From: Gordonia polyisoprenivorans NBRC 16320 = JCM 10675
Lineage (GTDB): Bacteria; Actinomycetota; Actinomycetes; Mycobacteriales; Mycobacteriaceae
Direction of reading: 5' to 3'
DNA: 64,000 bases
NCBI RefSeq assembly: GCF_000241325.1
Contig: NZ_BAEI01000028.1
Coordinates: 1-64,000 of the forward strand
The notes under the pieces: generated by a model
The model's input: only the letters and a program-made list of their open reading frames with translations
Told to the model about the DNA's origin: nothing
Database searches by the model: none
Translations under genes and position numbers: made by a program
Shown: in pieces, positions 16,472 to 26,002 of the stretch
Position numbering within the stretch: the first letter of the stretch is position 1
Layout of the letters: each line of letters starts with the position of its first letter

Positions 16472-18136
16472 TCACCCGGATTCCGGGTGCTTCGTCATAC
16501 TGATCGATTTTTTTTCACCCGTGGTGCACGCCGAGGTCCACATCCGGCTGCCCACATACGGCCGAAACGAGTCCGCATCCGCGCGCTCCCAGTCCGCCCG
16601 CCACGACGCCGGCGGATCGGCCAGCAACACCCCCTCGTCGAGCCATTCGAAGATCTCGGCGTAGGAGCGCTGATCGGTCGCCGACAACCGCTTTCGCAGC
16701 ATGTGCGGGCTCAGTTGCGCCGGGTCGTCGACGCCCATCGATGCCATGATCCGCATGGCCTGGGCGACGGTGGCCTCCTGATAGTTGAAGACGCGTTCGC
16801 TCTTGTCGGCGACGTCGAGGGCGCGGGCACGCCGCGGGTCCTGGGTGGCGACGCCGACGGGGCAGTGATTGGTGTGGCAGCGCTGCGACTGGATGCATCC
16901 GACCGCCATCATCATCGCGCGGGCGGCATTCGTGTAGTCCGCACCCTGGATCAGTCGTTTGACGATGTCGTTGCCGGAGGCCACCTTTCCGCTCGCACCG
17001 ATCCGGATGCGGTCGCGCAGCCCCACGCCGACCAGCGCGTTGTGCACCGTCATCAACCCATCGGTCAGGGGCAGGCCGACGTGATCCTCGTATTCCAAAG
17101 GCGCAGCGGCGGTTCCGCCTTCGGCACCGTCGACGACGATGAAGTCCGGGGTGGCGCCCTCGGCGAGCATCGCCTTGCACATGGCGAGTACGTCGATCCG
17201 CGAGCCCACGCAGAGTTTGAAACCCACGGGTTTGCCGCCCGACAACTCTCGCAGCCTCGCGACGAAGCGGATCAACTCGCGCGGCGTCGAGAACGCCGAG
17301 TGAGCGGCCGGACTCACGCACTTCTGTCCTTGCGGCACACCGCGATAGCGGGCGATCTCAGCGGTCACCTTCGCCGCCGGGAGGACGCCGCCGATACCTG
17401 GCTTGGCACCTTGGCTCAGTTTGATGTTGATGGCCTTGACGCGCTCGTCGGCGGCTTTCTCCGCGAACGTGTCGGGATCGAAATGCCCGTCGGCGGTGCG
17501 GGTTCCGAAGTAGCCGGAGCCGATCTCCCAGAAGACGTCGGCGCCCTGGAGGTGAAACGGTGTCAGCCCGCCTTCGCCGGTCTCGTGGACGAACCCGCCC
17601 TTCATCGCGCCTTTGTTCAAGGCGCGCAGCGCATTCGCCGAGAGCGCACCGAAGCTCATCGACGACACGTTCAGCAGCGCCATGTCGTACGGGCGGGTGC
17701 AGTCGGGCCCGCCGATGCGGATGCGAAACGGCTCGGGCGGATTCTCGATCGGGGCGGTCGAGTGGACGAGGTACTCGTAGCCGGGCCGGTCGATGTCACG
17801 CTCGGTGCCGAAGGCGAGTTCGGCGGCCGTGCCTTTGGCGCGTTCGTAGATCAGCGAGCGGGTGTCGCGGTCATAGGGCCGGCCGTCGAAGTTCCGCTCG
17901 ACGAAGTACTGCTGCATCTCCGGGCGCAACGCCTCGAGCAGGAACCGCATGTGGCCGAGCACCGGATAGTTCCGCAAGATCGAATGCCGGCGCTGCGTGA
18001 TGTCGTAGACGGCCACCACGGCGACGGGCACCAGGATCACCGCGGCGACGATCCACGCCCACGACCATTCGACGGCCGCGATCACCGCGGCCACCGCCGC
18101 GACAACGAGGACGGCTACTGCGACAAACCGGACCAT
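16472..18136 (-). CDS. Membrane-anchored FMN-binding glutamate-synthase-domain protein
   Basis: A 554-residue protein with two N-terminal hydrophobic helices (MVRFVAVAVLVVAAVAAVIA and the WIVAAVILVPVAVVAVY segment), then a GltB-type FMN barrel. The barrel is marked by SSMSFGALSANALRALNKGA, KLSQGAKPGIGGVLP, VVDGAEGGTAAAP and QRCHTNHCPVGVATQDP. The last two mark the FMN and Fe-S/Cys-rich parts of the large glutamate synthase subunit. Stand-alone proteins of this type are common in actinobacteria and their reaction is not established. The ATG at 18136 follows AGAAGAGAG. The C-terminus (SACTTGEKKSISM) lies next to the mobile cassette and could have been altered by insertion; a homologue alignment would tell. 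Confidence 0.85.
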   Translation of the reverse strand: MVRFVAVAVLVVAAVAAVIAAVEWSWAWIVAAVILVPVAVVAVYDITQRRHSILRNYPVLGHMRFLLEALRPEMQQYFVERNFDGRPYDRDTRSLIYERAKGTAAELAFGTERDIDRPGYEYLVHSTAPIENPPEPFRIRIGGPDCTRPYDMALLNVSSMSFGALSANALRALNKGAMKGGFVHETGEGGLTPFHLQGADVFWEIGSGYFGTRTADGHFDPDTFAEKAADERVKAINIKLSQGAKPGIGGVLPAAKVTAEIARYRGVPQGQKCVSPAAHSAFSTPRELIRFVARLRELSGGKPVGFKLCVGSRIDVLAMCKAMLAEGATPDFIVVDGAEGGTAAAPLEYEDHVGLPLTDGLMTVHNALVGVGLRDRIRIGASGKVASGNDIVKRLIQGADYTNAARAMMMAVGCIQSQRCHTNHCPVGVATQDPRRARALDVADKSERVFNYQEATVAQAMRIMASMGVDDPAQLSPHMLRKRLSATDQRSYAEIFEWLDEGVLLADPPASWRADWERADADSFRPYVGSRMWTSACTTGEKKSISMTKHPESG

Positions 18137-18241
18137 ACGGTGCTCTCTTCTCCGGGCACACCATTTGCAGCCCAACCGGTTTCGGGCTGACGGCGGCCTG
18201 GCACGAGTCTAGCCGTCGCAGCGGCCCCCGCCCGCAGACGA

Positions 18242-18670
18242 TCAGTCGTAGATCACCGCCGCGCCGCGTCGGCGCAGATCGGCCAGGCCGGCGCGCCTGG
18301 CGTCGATCAGCTCCGGAGAGTGCCCCACCCAGTCGGTCAGTTCGCCGACCACCCGCACCGGTTCTCGCGAGCGGAACGAGCGGGTCGGGTTGCCGGGGAA
18401 CTTCTTGTCGGTCACGTTCGGGTCGTCCTCGACGGGTCCGGTCGGCTCGACGAGGTAGATGCGGCCCGGTCCGTCGCCGAGAGCCAGCTCGGCACCCCAC
18501 GCCGCGGCGTCGAGAGTCCGCGTGAAGTAGATGTGGTTGGCGATGCGGCCCTCCTCGTAGTTCGAGCCGTATCCCGGTACCAGGAGGTCGCCGACGTTCA
18601 GCGCGGCCTTGGTGCCGTGCAGGTAGGCGCCGGAGTCGTGCACTTCGAAGGGCGTCGGAGCATCGGTCAT
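18242..18670 (-). CDS. arr: NAD+-rifampin ADP-ribosyltransferase
   Basis: A 142-residue Arr enzyme that ADP-ribosylates rifamycins and so gives intrinsic rifampin resistance. The family sequence is recognisable throughout: FEVHDSGAYLHGTKAAL, GSNYEEGRIANHIYFT, GRIYLVEPTGPVEDDPNVTD and FPGNPTRSFRSREPVRVVGE. His18, Tyr48 and Asp83 correspond to the functionally important His19, Tyr49 and Asp84 of the Mycobacterium smegmatis enzyme. The ATG at 18670 with AGGAAGG upstream was preferred to the adjacent TTG at 18673. It is a stand-alone gene in backbone context, which suggests intrinsic rather than acquired resistance. Confidence 0.95.
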   Translation of the reverse strand: MTDAPTPFEVHDSGAYLHGTKAALNVGDLLVPGYGSNYEEGRIANHIYFTRTLDAAAWGAELALGDGPGRIYLVEPTGPVEDDPNVTDKKFPGNPTRSFRSREPVRVVGELTDWVGHSPELIDARRAGLADLRRRGAAVIYD

Positions 18671-18933
18671 CAATGGCCTTCCTCAGGTGTGTGGGCGGTG
18701 GGCGTATTCGCAGCGCACCGAGTGTGCACCCGCCACCGGCCCTTGCCGCAAGCCCCACCTGCAGTCGTATGGTGAAAGGGGAAGCACACCGAGCCGCCGG
18801 CACGGCACGAGTAGTGCACCACCTGCGTTTCGCGCTCGCCGGCACCCGTAGTCCCTCGAGATGACCGAGTGGTGCAAATCGGACGGGGGTGTCCGAAGGT
18901 TGAGGGGACCGCCCCCGACCCGAGAGAGCACCC

Positions 18934-19563
18934 ATGTCCTACCCCGATCCTCGCGCGCAGCGCTCCGCTTTCACCGCCCATCCACCCCATCCCGCGCATG
19001 CCCATGGGCCGCAATCATTCTCGTACGGTCCCGACGCCCCGACGGTGATCACCCCGGCCGCGCCACCCGTACCCGGCGGGTACGGTCAGCGTTCCGCGAT
19101 GCCGATGCCGATGCCGATGCCGATGCCGATGGCGCAGGCGGCCGGCGCCATAGGGGTCTCACCGGCGGTCCGCATCATCGCCGCGCTGATCGCAACCACC
19201 GGGGCACTCACCGTGCTCGCCGCGTTCCTTCCGTGGGTCAGCGGATTCGTGACGGTCACCGGCGTCGGCAACTCCGAGGTCGGGGACACCGACGGCGTCA
19301 TCACCGTCGTGCTCGGCGGAATCGCGCTCGCCGCCGGCACGGTCAGCGCACTTCTCGGCAGGAGGTCGGCCCTGCACCTGATCGCCGGCATCGGCGCGCT
19401 GCTTCTCGGCGCCGTCACGGTGCTGATCGCCGCCGCCGACATCTCAAGCGTCGGGGACCTCTCCGCACTCGGCATCACCGTCGGCATCGGTTTGTGGCTG
19501 ACCCTTCTCGCCGGGATCGTGATGTCGCTCGCGGGAGTTGCTGCAATCGTCAAGCGAACCTGA
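18934..19563 (+). CDS. Small four-helix membrane protein with MP repeat
   Basis: A 209-residue protein. The first 70 residues are a Pro/His-rich, probably disordered cytoplasmic tail ending in a Met-Pro dipeptide run encoded by tandem ATGCCG hexamers (about 19100-19130). About four hydrophobic segments follow (AVRIIAALIATTGALTVLAA; ITVVLGGIALAAGTVSALL; LHLIAGIGALLLGAVTVLIA; LTLLAGIVMSLAGVAAIV). The loop after helix 1 (WVSGFVTVTGVGNSEVGDTD) should be outside. GAGAGAG precedes the ATG. Function unknown; similar small membrane proteins are common in mycolata. Confidence 0.75.
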   Translation: MSYPDPRAQRSAFTAHPPHPAHAHGPQSFSYGPDAPTVITPAAPPVPGGYGQRSAMPMPMPMPMPMAQAAGAIGVSPAVRIIAALIATTGALTVLAAFLPWVSGFVTVTGVGNSEVGDTDGVITVVLGGIALAAGTVSALLGRRSALHLIAGIGALLLGAVTVLIAAADISSVGDLSALGITVGIGLWLTLLAGIVMSLAGVAAIVKRT

Positions 19564-19603
19564 ACGACCGACCCAGAACCCTGTGCACCCCACTCCTCGT
19601 TTG

Positions 19604-19622
19604 TTAGCGTTGCCTAAGCTGC
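19604..19622 (+). promoter_or_regulatory. Candidate IdeR/DtxR iron box upstream of irtA
   Basis: TTAGCGTTGCCTAAGCTGC matches 12 of 19 positions of the IdeR consensus, by my own count. It lies 71 nt before the irtA start. Mycobacterial irtAB is IdeR-regulated, so iron repression is expected here. Confidence 0.6.
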
Positions 19623-19692
19623 GCGGCATTTCGGACACTCGCCCGATACGCGCCGGTCGCGAAGAAGACGCAACGACGATGGGGGTGGGCAG

Positions 19693-22296
19693 ATGTCCCG
19701 TGGATTCGGGGGAGCGGTCATGCGCGCGTTCGGCGCTCGTGACCACCTGGCGACGGTCACGAGCGTCGAGCAACGCGCCCCACACCTCGTTCGTGTGCGG
19801 TTCCACTCCGACACCCTGTTCTCCGAGGCGTTGACCGGACCCACGTCGTGGATTCGGGGTTGGTTCCCCGACGACGACGGTCGTGAACACCAGCGCGGCT
19901 ACACCTTTGCCGAGGCCGACGCCGATGCCGGAACCTTCGCCCTCGACTTCGTGCTCCACGAGCCGTCGGGCCCGGCATCGCAATGGGCACGACAGGCACA
20001 ACCGGGACAGTCCATCTCGGCGATGTACATGAGTTCGGTGCCGTTCGAGGTGCCCGACGAGAACCCGCCCGCCGGCTACCTGGTCATCGGCGACTCGGCA
20101 TCCATCCCGGCGATCAACTCGATCATCGACGCCGTGCCGCACGACATCCCGATCGAGGCCTACCTCGAGCAGCACGAGCCCGCCGACCGCGAGATCCCGC
20201 TCAACAATCACCCGCGGATGCGGCTGCACTGGGTCCCACGCACCGACGCCACCGCACTCGCGTCCGCCCTGGAGTCCCGCGACTGGTCGGACTGGTACGC
20301 CTGGGCCGGCCCGGAATCGAACTCGCTCAAAGAGATCCGCAAACGACTCAAGGAGTTCGGATTCCCCAAATCCGAAACCCACGTCCAGGCCTACTGGGCG
20401 CAGGGCAAGGCGATGGGTAAAGAGCGCGACCCCGACGCGGAGTCCCCCGACGGACCCGCCGGCGAGCAGACCCCGGTGGTCGAGACGATCGAGCCGCTGG
20501 CCGTCACCGCTGCCACAGGTGCGGCCGCTCCCGCAGCCGCCCCACAGGGCCAGTGGCGGGCCAACGCGGCGGGCAAGCTGCTCGCCCCGCTGAAGCCGAT
20601 CCTCACCACCGCCGGTGTCCTGCAGGCGATCGTCACCCTGCTCCAGCTCGCTCCGTACGTGCTTCTCGTCGAACTGTCCCGCCGCCTGCTGGCCGGCGCC
20701 GACTCCGGACAGCTGTGGTTCGTGGGCACACTCGCGGTCACCCTGATCGGGCTGGGCATCCTGCTGGAGTCGGCATTGCTGTTCTGGCTGCACACCGTCG
20801 ACGCCCGCTTCTCCCGCCATCTGCGCAGCCGGCTGCTGCGCAAGCTCGCACGACTTCCCTTGGGCTGGTTCGACTCCCGCAGCTCCGGTGGCATCAAATC
20901 ACTCGTCCAGGACAACACCCTCTCGCTGCACTATCTGGTCACACACGCGGTACTCGACGCGGTGTCGGCCGTCGTCGCGCCGATCGCGGTGCTGATCTAC
21001 CTGTTCATCGTCGACTGGGGGGTGGCACTGTTCCTACTGCTACCCGTCCTCGGTTACGTGTTCACCATGTACCGCATGATCATCGCGTCCGGCTCCAAGA
21101 TCCCGGTCGCGCACGCGTGGGAAGAACGGATGAACGGTGAGGCCGCATCGTATCTCGATGCGCAACCGGTGATCCGGGTGTTCGGCGGCGCGATGGATTC
21201 GCGATTCCGGGCCCGACTCGAGGAGTACATCGATTTCCTCGAAAAGTGGCAACGGCCCTTCGTCCGAACCAAGACCGTCATGGACCTCGTCACCCGGCCC
21301 ACCACCTTCTTGTGGCTGATCGCGCTGGTGGGCACGGGATTCGTCATCTGGGGCTGGATCGAGCCGATCGACCTCATCCCGTTCCTGTTGTTGGGCACCA
21401 CCTTCGGCGCCCGACTCCTCGGCATCGGCTACGGTCTGAGCGGGCTCAAGGCAGGTATGCTCGCCGCCCGCGACATCCAGATCACCCTCGACGAGCCCGA
21501 ACTCGTCACTCGCGACGCGACCACGCCGCGAACAGCGGACGCCGGCGTCGTCTTCGATCGCGTCACCTTCGGTTACCGCCCCGCAGTGCCTGTCCTGCAC
21601 GACATCTCACTGCACCTGGCGCCGGGAACCGTCACCGCACTGGTCGGCCCGTCCGGCTCGGGCAAGTCCACTCTCGCGGCGTTGTTGGCCCGCTTCCACG
21701 ACCCCGACGCCGGAACCATCCGAATCAACGGTCGCGACATCGCCACCATGGACGCCGACGAGCTCTACCGCCAACTCGGATTCGTGTTGCAGGACACCCA
21801 ACTCGTCACCGGGACCGTCGCGGAGAACATCGCTCTGGCGGTCCCCGACGCGAGTCGCGCGCACATCGAGCAGGCCGCTCGTGACGCCAACATCCACGAG
21901 CGGATTCTCGCGATGCCCGACGGCTATGACACCCCACTCGGACCCGACGCCGCACTGTCGGGTGGTGAACGTCAGAGGTTGACGATCGCCCGCGCCATCC
22001 TCGCCGACGCCCCGGTGCTGATCCTCGACGAGGCCACCGCCTTCGCCGACCCGGAGTCGGAGTTCCTCGTCCAGCAATCGCTGAGCCGCCTGGCCGCCGG
22101 TCGTACCGTGCTGGTCATCGCGCACCGGCTGCACACCATTGCCGACGCCGATGCCATCGTCGTCCTCGACGGCGGCCGGATCGTCGAAACGGGAACGCAC
22201 CGTGAGCTTCTCGCCGCGCGTGGGACCTACGCGACACTGTGGGCCGCGACCGAACCCGTCCAGCAGGACGCACTGACCGAGGGAGCCCGTCGATGA
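19693..22296 (+). CDS. irtA: IrtA-type siderophore importer: SIP domain fused to ABC exporter-fold subunit
   Basis: An 867-residue fusion. Residues 1-245 form a siderophore-interacting, FAD-binding reductase domain ([51 protein letters not shown]). After an Ala/Pro linker, six hydrophobic helices span about 275-560. A nucleotide-binding domain then has Walker [10 protein letters not shown] (about 651), signature LSGGERQRL (about 755) and Walker [15 protein letters not shown]. With IrtB it should import iron-loaded carboxymycobactin-like siderophore across the inner membrane and reduce the iron on the cytoplasmic side. The start matches the N-terminus of mycobacterial IrtA. It overlaps irtB by 4 nt. 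Confidence 0.93.
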   Translation: MSRGFGGAVMRAFGARDHLATVTSVEQRAPHLVRVRFHSDTLFSEALTGPTSWIRGWFPDDDGREHQRGYTFAEADADAGTFALDFVLHEPSGPASQWARQAQPGQSISAMYMSSVPFEVPDENPPAGYLVIGDSASIPAINSIIDAVPHDIPIEAYLEQHEPADREIPLNNHPRMRLHWVPRTDATALASALESRDWSDWYAWAGPESNSLKEIRKRLKEFGFPKSETHVQAYWAQGKAMGKERDPDAESPDGPAGEQTPVVETIEPLAVTAATGAAAPAAAPQGQWRANAAGKLLAPLKPILTTAGVLQAIVTLLQLAPYVLLVELSRRLLAGADSGQLWFVGTLAVTLIGLGILLESALLFWLHTVDARFSRHLRSRLLRKLARLPLGWFDSRSSGGIKSLVQDNTLSLHYLVTHAVLDAVSAVVAPIAVLIYLFIVDWGVALFLLLPVLGYVFTMYRMIIASGSKIPVAHAWEERMNGEAASYLDAQPVIRVFGGAMDSRFRARLEEYIDFLEKWQRPFVRTKTVMDLVTRPTTFLWLIALVGTGFVIWGWIEPIDLIPFLLLGTTFGARLLGIGYGLSGLKAGMLAARDIQITLDEPELVTRDATTPRTADAGVVFDRVTFGYRPAVPVLHDISLHLAPGTVTALVGPSGSGKSTLAALLARFHDPDAGTIRINGRDIATMDADELYRQLGFVLQDTQLVTGTVAENIALAVPDASRAHIEQAARDANIHERILAMPDGYDTPLGPDAALSGGERQRLTIARAILADAPVLILDEATAFADPESEFLVQQSLSRLAAGRTVLVIAHRLHTIADADAIVVLDGGRIVETGTHRELLAARGTYATLWAATEPVQQDALTEGARR

Positions 22297-24050
22297 TCAC
22301 CACCTTGATCTCGTTGCTGCCGGATCGGTCTCGCCCGGAGCTGCGGAAGTTCGTCGCGCTGAGTGTGCTCTCGGTGCTGGTGCGCGCGGTCGGCGTCGTG
22401 CTGCTCGTACCGCTGGTGTCGGCGCTGCTCGATGGCCGCAACGGCGACGCACTGGCCTGGCTCGCCGCACTGACGGCGGCCACCGTGGCCGGCTGGCTCA
22501 CCGACTGGGTCGGCTCGCGGGTGGCCTACGACCTGGGATTCACCTTGCTGGGCAGCGGCCAACATGTGCTTGCCGAGCGACTTTCGCGCATCCGGCCGAC
22601 CTGGTTCGGCGCGGAGAACACCGCCACCGCCCGGCAGGCCATCGCCGCGACCGGCCCGGATCTGGTCGGCGTCGTCGTCTATCTGGTGGTGCCGCTCCTC
22701 GGTGCGATCCTGCTGCCGGTGGTCATCGGCGTTGCGCTGCTGGCGATCTCGTGGCAACTCGCACTGGTGGCATTGGCCGGTGTCCCGCTGCTCCTCGGCG
22801 CACTATGGGGCAGTGGGGCCATCAGTCGGCGCGCCGACCACGCGGCCGACGCCGCGAACGCCGCCCTGACCGAGCGCGTCGTCGAGTTCGCCCGCACACA
22901 ACCGGCGCTGCGCGTCGCGCGTCGCGCCGATCCGGAGCGCAGCCTCGCCGGCGACGCACTCGCCCGCCAGCACGGCGCAACGCTGCGGCTGCTGTTGCTG
23001 CAGGTCCCCGGTCAACTGCTGTTCGGTCTCGCAGCGCAGATCGCACTGTTCGCGCTCGCCGGCACCGCCGCATGGCTCACCGTGCGCGGTGATCTGTCAA
23101 CAGCGCAGGCCGTCGCGCTGATCGTGGTGGCCGTCCGCTACCTCGAACCGTTCACCGCGCTCGGCGAACTCGCCGGCGGACTGGAGAGTGTGCGTCTGAC
23201 CCTGCGGCGCATCCGCACCGTCCTCGACGCCCCGACGCTCATCGACGGACCGACGTCGTGGCCGGCTCCGACGACGGCACCGCGAATCACGTTCGAGGGC
23301 ATCCGATTCGACTACGACGACCCGGAACACCCCGTCCTCGACGGCCTCGACCTCATCATCGAACCCGGCTCTACCACCGCCATCGTCGGCCCGTCCGGAT
23401 CGGGGAAGTCGACGATCCTCGGACTCATCGCCGGCCTGCATCAGCCGACGGCGGGGCGCATCCTGTTCGACGGCGTCGATGCCGCCGACCTCGATCACGA
23501 GTCCCGTCGCGCGCTGACCAGCGTGGTGTTCCAGCAGCCTTATCTCATCGAGGGCAGCATCGCCGACAACGTCGCCGCCGGCGATCCATCGGCGACACCC
23601 GAGCGCCTGCGCAGCGCCACCGCGCTCGCACGGGTCGACGAGATCACCGATCGTCTGGCCGATGGCGTCGATTCGGCGGTGGGAGAGGGAGGTTCGGTTC
23701 TCTCCGGCGGTGAGCGCCAACGCGTCAGCATCGCCCGCGCCCTGGTCAAACCCGCGCCCGTGCTGCTCATCGACGAAGCAACGAGTGCCCTCGACAACAG
23801 CAACGAGCGCGCCATCGTCGATGCCCTGTCGGCGCAGGACCGCCCACGCACCCGCGTCATCGTCGCCCACCGACAGGCCGGCATCCGCCGCGCCGACCGG
23901 GTCATCGTGCTCGACCGGGGCCGCATCGTCGAGGACGGCACGCCCGACGAATTGCTCGCCGCGGGTGGACGTTTCACCCGATTCTGGGAGCATCAGAGCG
24001 CAGCGGGACGGTGGAGGCTGACCGACCCGGGAACGAGCGGTCAGGGTTAG
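22293..24050 (+). CDS. irtB: IrtB-type siderophore importer ABC subunit
   Basis: A 585-residue half-transporter with an N-terminal six-helix membrane domain and a C-terminal ATPase: Walker [10 protein letters not shown] (about 365), signature [10 protein letters not shown] (about 469), Walker [12 protein letters not shown]. It has no SIP domain, as in IrtB. It starts in the ATGA overlap with irtA and forms the heterodimer partner. Its TAG stop is part of the 4-bp TTAG duplicated by the insertion sequence directly downstream, so the protein is intact in spite of the insertion. Confidence 0.93.
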   Translation: MITTLISLLPDRSRPELRKFVALSVLSVLVRAVGVVLLVPLVSALLDGRNGDALAWLAALTAATVAGWLTDWVGSRVAYDLGFTLLGSGQHVLAERLSRIRPTWFGAENTATARQAIAATGPDLVGVVVYLVVPLLGAILLPVVIGVALLAISWQLALVALAGVPLLLGALWGSGAISRRADHAADAANAALTERVVEFARTQPALRVARRADPERSLAGDALARQHGATLRLLLLQVPGQLLFGLAAQIALFALAGTAAWLTVRGDLSTAQAVALIVVAVRYLEPFTALGELAGGLESVRLTLRRIRTVLDAPTLIDGPTSWPAPTTAPRITFEGIRFDYDDPEHPVLDGLDLIIEPGSTTAIVGPSGSGKSTILGLIAGLHQPTAGRILFDGVDAADLDHESRRALTSVVFQQPYLIEGSIADNVAAGDPSATPERLRSATALARVDEITDRLADGVDSAVGEGGSVLSGGERQRVSIARALVKPAPVLLIDEATSALDNSNERAIVDALSAQDRPRTRVIVAHRQAGIRRADRVIVLDRGRIVEDGTPDELLAAGGRFTRFWEHQSAAGRWRLTDPGTSGQG

Positions 24051-24072
24051 CCCCAATACCGTTCAGTTAAGG
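24051..24072 (+). repeat. Left terminal inverted repeat of the IS
   Basis: 22 bp, exact reverse complement of 25501-25522; TTAG target duplication lies just outside. Confidence 0.95.
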
Positions 24073-24096
24073 TTACATGCGTGTAGTTTGTAGGGT

Positions 24097-25510
24097 ATGC
24101 CTCGTGCTGGGTGGGTGAAGCCTGAGTCGGATCGCCGGTTGTCGGATTTGGTGTCGGTGGGTGTGTTGACGCGGACTTTTCCGCCGGATCTTGTTGACGA
24201 GGTGATCGCCGAGGTGGGTCGGACCGAGGTGCGTCATCGCTCGTTGCCGGCGCGGATGATGGCGTATTTCTCGATCGGGATGGCGTTGTATGCCGAGGGA
24301 TCGTATGAGGACGTGTTGTCCCAGCTCACCGATGGTTTGTCGTGGGCGTCGGGGTGGCAGGAATCGTATCGTCCGCCGAGTAAGTCGGCGATTTTTCAGG
24401 CGCGGGCACGGCTGGGGTCGGCGCCGGTGGCGGCATTGTTCGAGCGGGTCGCCGTGCCGTTGGGGACCGAGACCACCCCGGGGGTGTGGTTGGCGGGGCG
24501 GCGGTTGGTCGCGGTAGATGGCACGTGCCTTGATGTCGCGGACACGGCGGCCAACGACGAGCATTTCGGGCGGGCGGGGGTGAGCAAGGGTGAGCGGGCG
24601 GCGTTCCCGTTGGCGCGGGTGGTGGCGCTCGCCGAGTGCGGCACGCATGCCATCTTTGGCGCCGCGGTGGGCACCTACGCGCAGTCCGAGGCGGTGTTGG
24701 TCGAGGAGCTGTTGCCGCGTCTGCAGTCGGGGATGCTGGTCACCGCTGATCGCGGAGTGTTCTCGTATGCGTTGTGGCGCAAGGCTATAGCCACTGGCGC
24801 GGATCTGCTGTGGCGGGTACGTACCGACAAGGGTGGACCGAAACCCCGCCACGTCAAGGACCTGCCGGACGGGTCATGGCTGGCCGAGTTGCAGCAGATC
24901 CATTCGGCCGCGGCACGGCGTGCTGAGCCGATGCTGGTGCGGGTGATCGACTACACCATCGATGACGGACGCGAGAACGCCGAACAGTATCGGCTGCTGA
25001 CCACGATCCTGGATCCGGACGAGGTCAGTGCGGTCGAACTGGCCGCCGCCTATACCGAGCGGTGGGAGATCGAAATCGCGTTCGATGAACTCAAGACCCA
25101 CCAGCGCGGACCGCGCACCGTGCTGCGGTCGAAATCCCCCGATCTGGTGCTGCAGGAGATCTGGGGACACCTGTGTTGTCACTACGCGATCCGATCGTTG
25201 ATGGTCGAAGCCGCCAGCCACGCCGGCCGCGACCCCGACCAAGTCAGTTTCGTTGCCGCACTCAGGATTACCCGACAATCCGTCGCCCACCAGGGCGACT
25301 TTCCCCCCTCACGACCCTGACGTCTACCACCGCAGCTGGCACACCTTCCTGCGCAGGCTGACCCATCGACTCAACCCCACTCGCCGCCGCAGAGCCAACC
25401 CGCGCGTCGTTAAACGCAAATACGTGAAATGGCACGTCAAACGGGCTCATCACGCCTCCTGGCCACAACCGACACAACCGCCGACCTACACAGCGGCAGC
25501 CCTTAACTGA
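24097..25510 (+). pseudogene. IS4-type DDE transposase, frame change in a C6 run near the C-terminus
   Basis: The frame opening at 24097 encodes 407 residues with the IS4 layout: first Asp in LVAVDGTCLDVAD, second Asp in LVTADRGVFSYALW, and the Y-x2-R-W-x-I-E signature in AYTERWEIEIAFDELK. It stops at 25320, but the expected C-terminal tail continues in the +1 frame from about 25300 to the TGA at 25508-25510 (HDPDVYHRSWHTFLRRL, PRVVKRKYVKWHVKRAHH). The switch lies in TTTCCCCCCT (25300-25309); five Cs would give one continuous frame. Either a 1-bp insertion has truncated the protein or a +1 ribosomal slip on the Pro codons makes the full form. The catalytic core is intact in either case. Confidence 0.8.
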
Positions 25511-25522
25511 ACGGTATTGGGG
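25501..25522 (-). repeat. Right terminal inverted repeat of the IS
   Basis: 22 bp, exact reverse complement of 24051-24072. The stop codon of the +1-frame transposase tail (25508-25510) lies inside it. Confidence 0.95.
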
Positions 25523-25993
25523 TTAGCCCCGGCGCGCCACCCAGATCCGCTCCGCCTCCCGCTTGCCGACGACACCGACCAGCGGGATGCGATCGATCTG
25601 ATCGACGGTCAGCATCGCCTCCGGCCGAGCGATCCGCGTCAACTCGTCGGCCGTCGGGAGGCCCACCTCGACGGCCGCCTCGCAGAAGTCCCATCCGGTG
25701 ATGCTGTCGTGGATCCACCGGCGCTGCGCCTCGGGGCGCTGATGATCCTCCGCAGCGAACCAATTGGCCACCAGCACCGCCTTGTCGGCGAGCAGGGTCC
25801 ACATCTTGGTCCGGTCGATCCGCGCATGCGCCTTGGGCCGGGTGATCGCGAGCCAACACAGACTCTCGTCCGCCGGATCGAGCAACTGCCAGTACTGCCA
25901 CCTCAGGTCGACCACCCCCTCAGGGTAAGGACCGCGATATCCGGGGTCGCCGAACCCGACCGCCGAGGTGGCTGACGGCGAGAAATCTGGCAC
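25523..25993 (-). CDS. Conserved-looking hypothetical protein
   Basis: A 156-residue soluble protein, no family recognised. It has an aromatic N-terminal block (VVDLRWQYWQLLDPADESLC), a central helix DRTKMWTLLADKAVLVANWF and a C-terminal VGVVGKREAERIWVARR. The GTG at 25993 is the best start; an alternative frame reaching 26755 is only the antisense of the GH13 gene. The start codons of this gene and the divergent GH13 gene are only 9 nt apart, so at least one transcript must be leaderless or the promoters must overlap the opposite gene. Its TAA stop is contributed by the TTAG duplicated by the IS. Confidence 0.65.
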   Translation of the reverse strand: MPDFSPSATSAVGFGDPGYRGPYPEGVVDLRWQYWQLLDPADESLCWLAITRPKAHARIDRTKMWTLLADKAVLVANWFAAEDHQRPEAQRRWIHDSITGWDFCEAAVEVGLPTADELTRIARPEAMLTVDQIDRIPLVGVVGKREAERIWVARRG

Positions 25994-26002
25994 AGTAACG
26001 CT

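Larger units (their letters stand above)
24051..25522 (+). mobile_element. IS4-family-like insertion sequence, 1472 bp
   Basis: The element is bounded by perfect 22-bp inverted repeats (24051-24072 and 25501-25522, outer ends CCCCAATACCGTTCAG) and flanked by the direct repeat TTAG (24047-24050 and 25523-25526). It carries one transposase reading frame. It inserted precisely into the tetranucleotide that served as overlapping stop codons of irtB and the convergent gene at 25523, leaving both stops intact. Confidence 0.93.

Noticed and set aside
16307..18190. Long plus-strand open frame (627 codons) antisense to the GltB-like gene
   Set aside because: High GC keeps antisense frames open. Composition is Arg/Ala/His-rich with no family resemblance, while the minus strand has clear FMN/GltB motifs.
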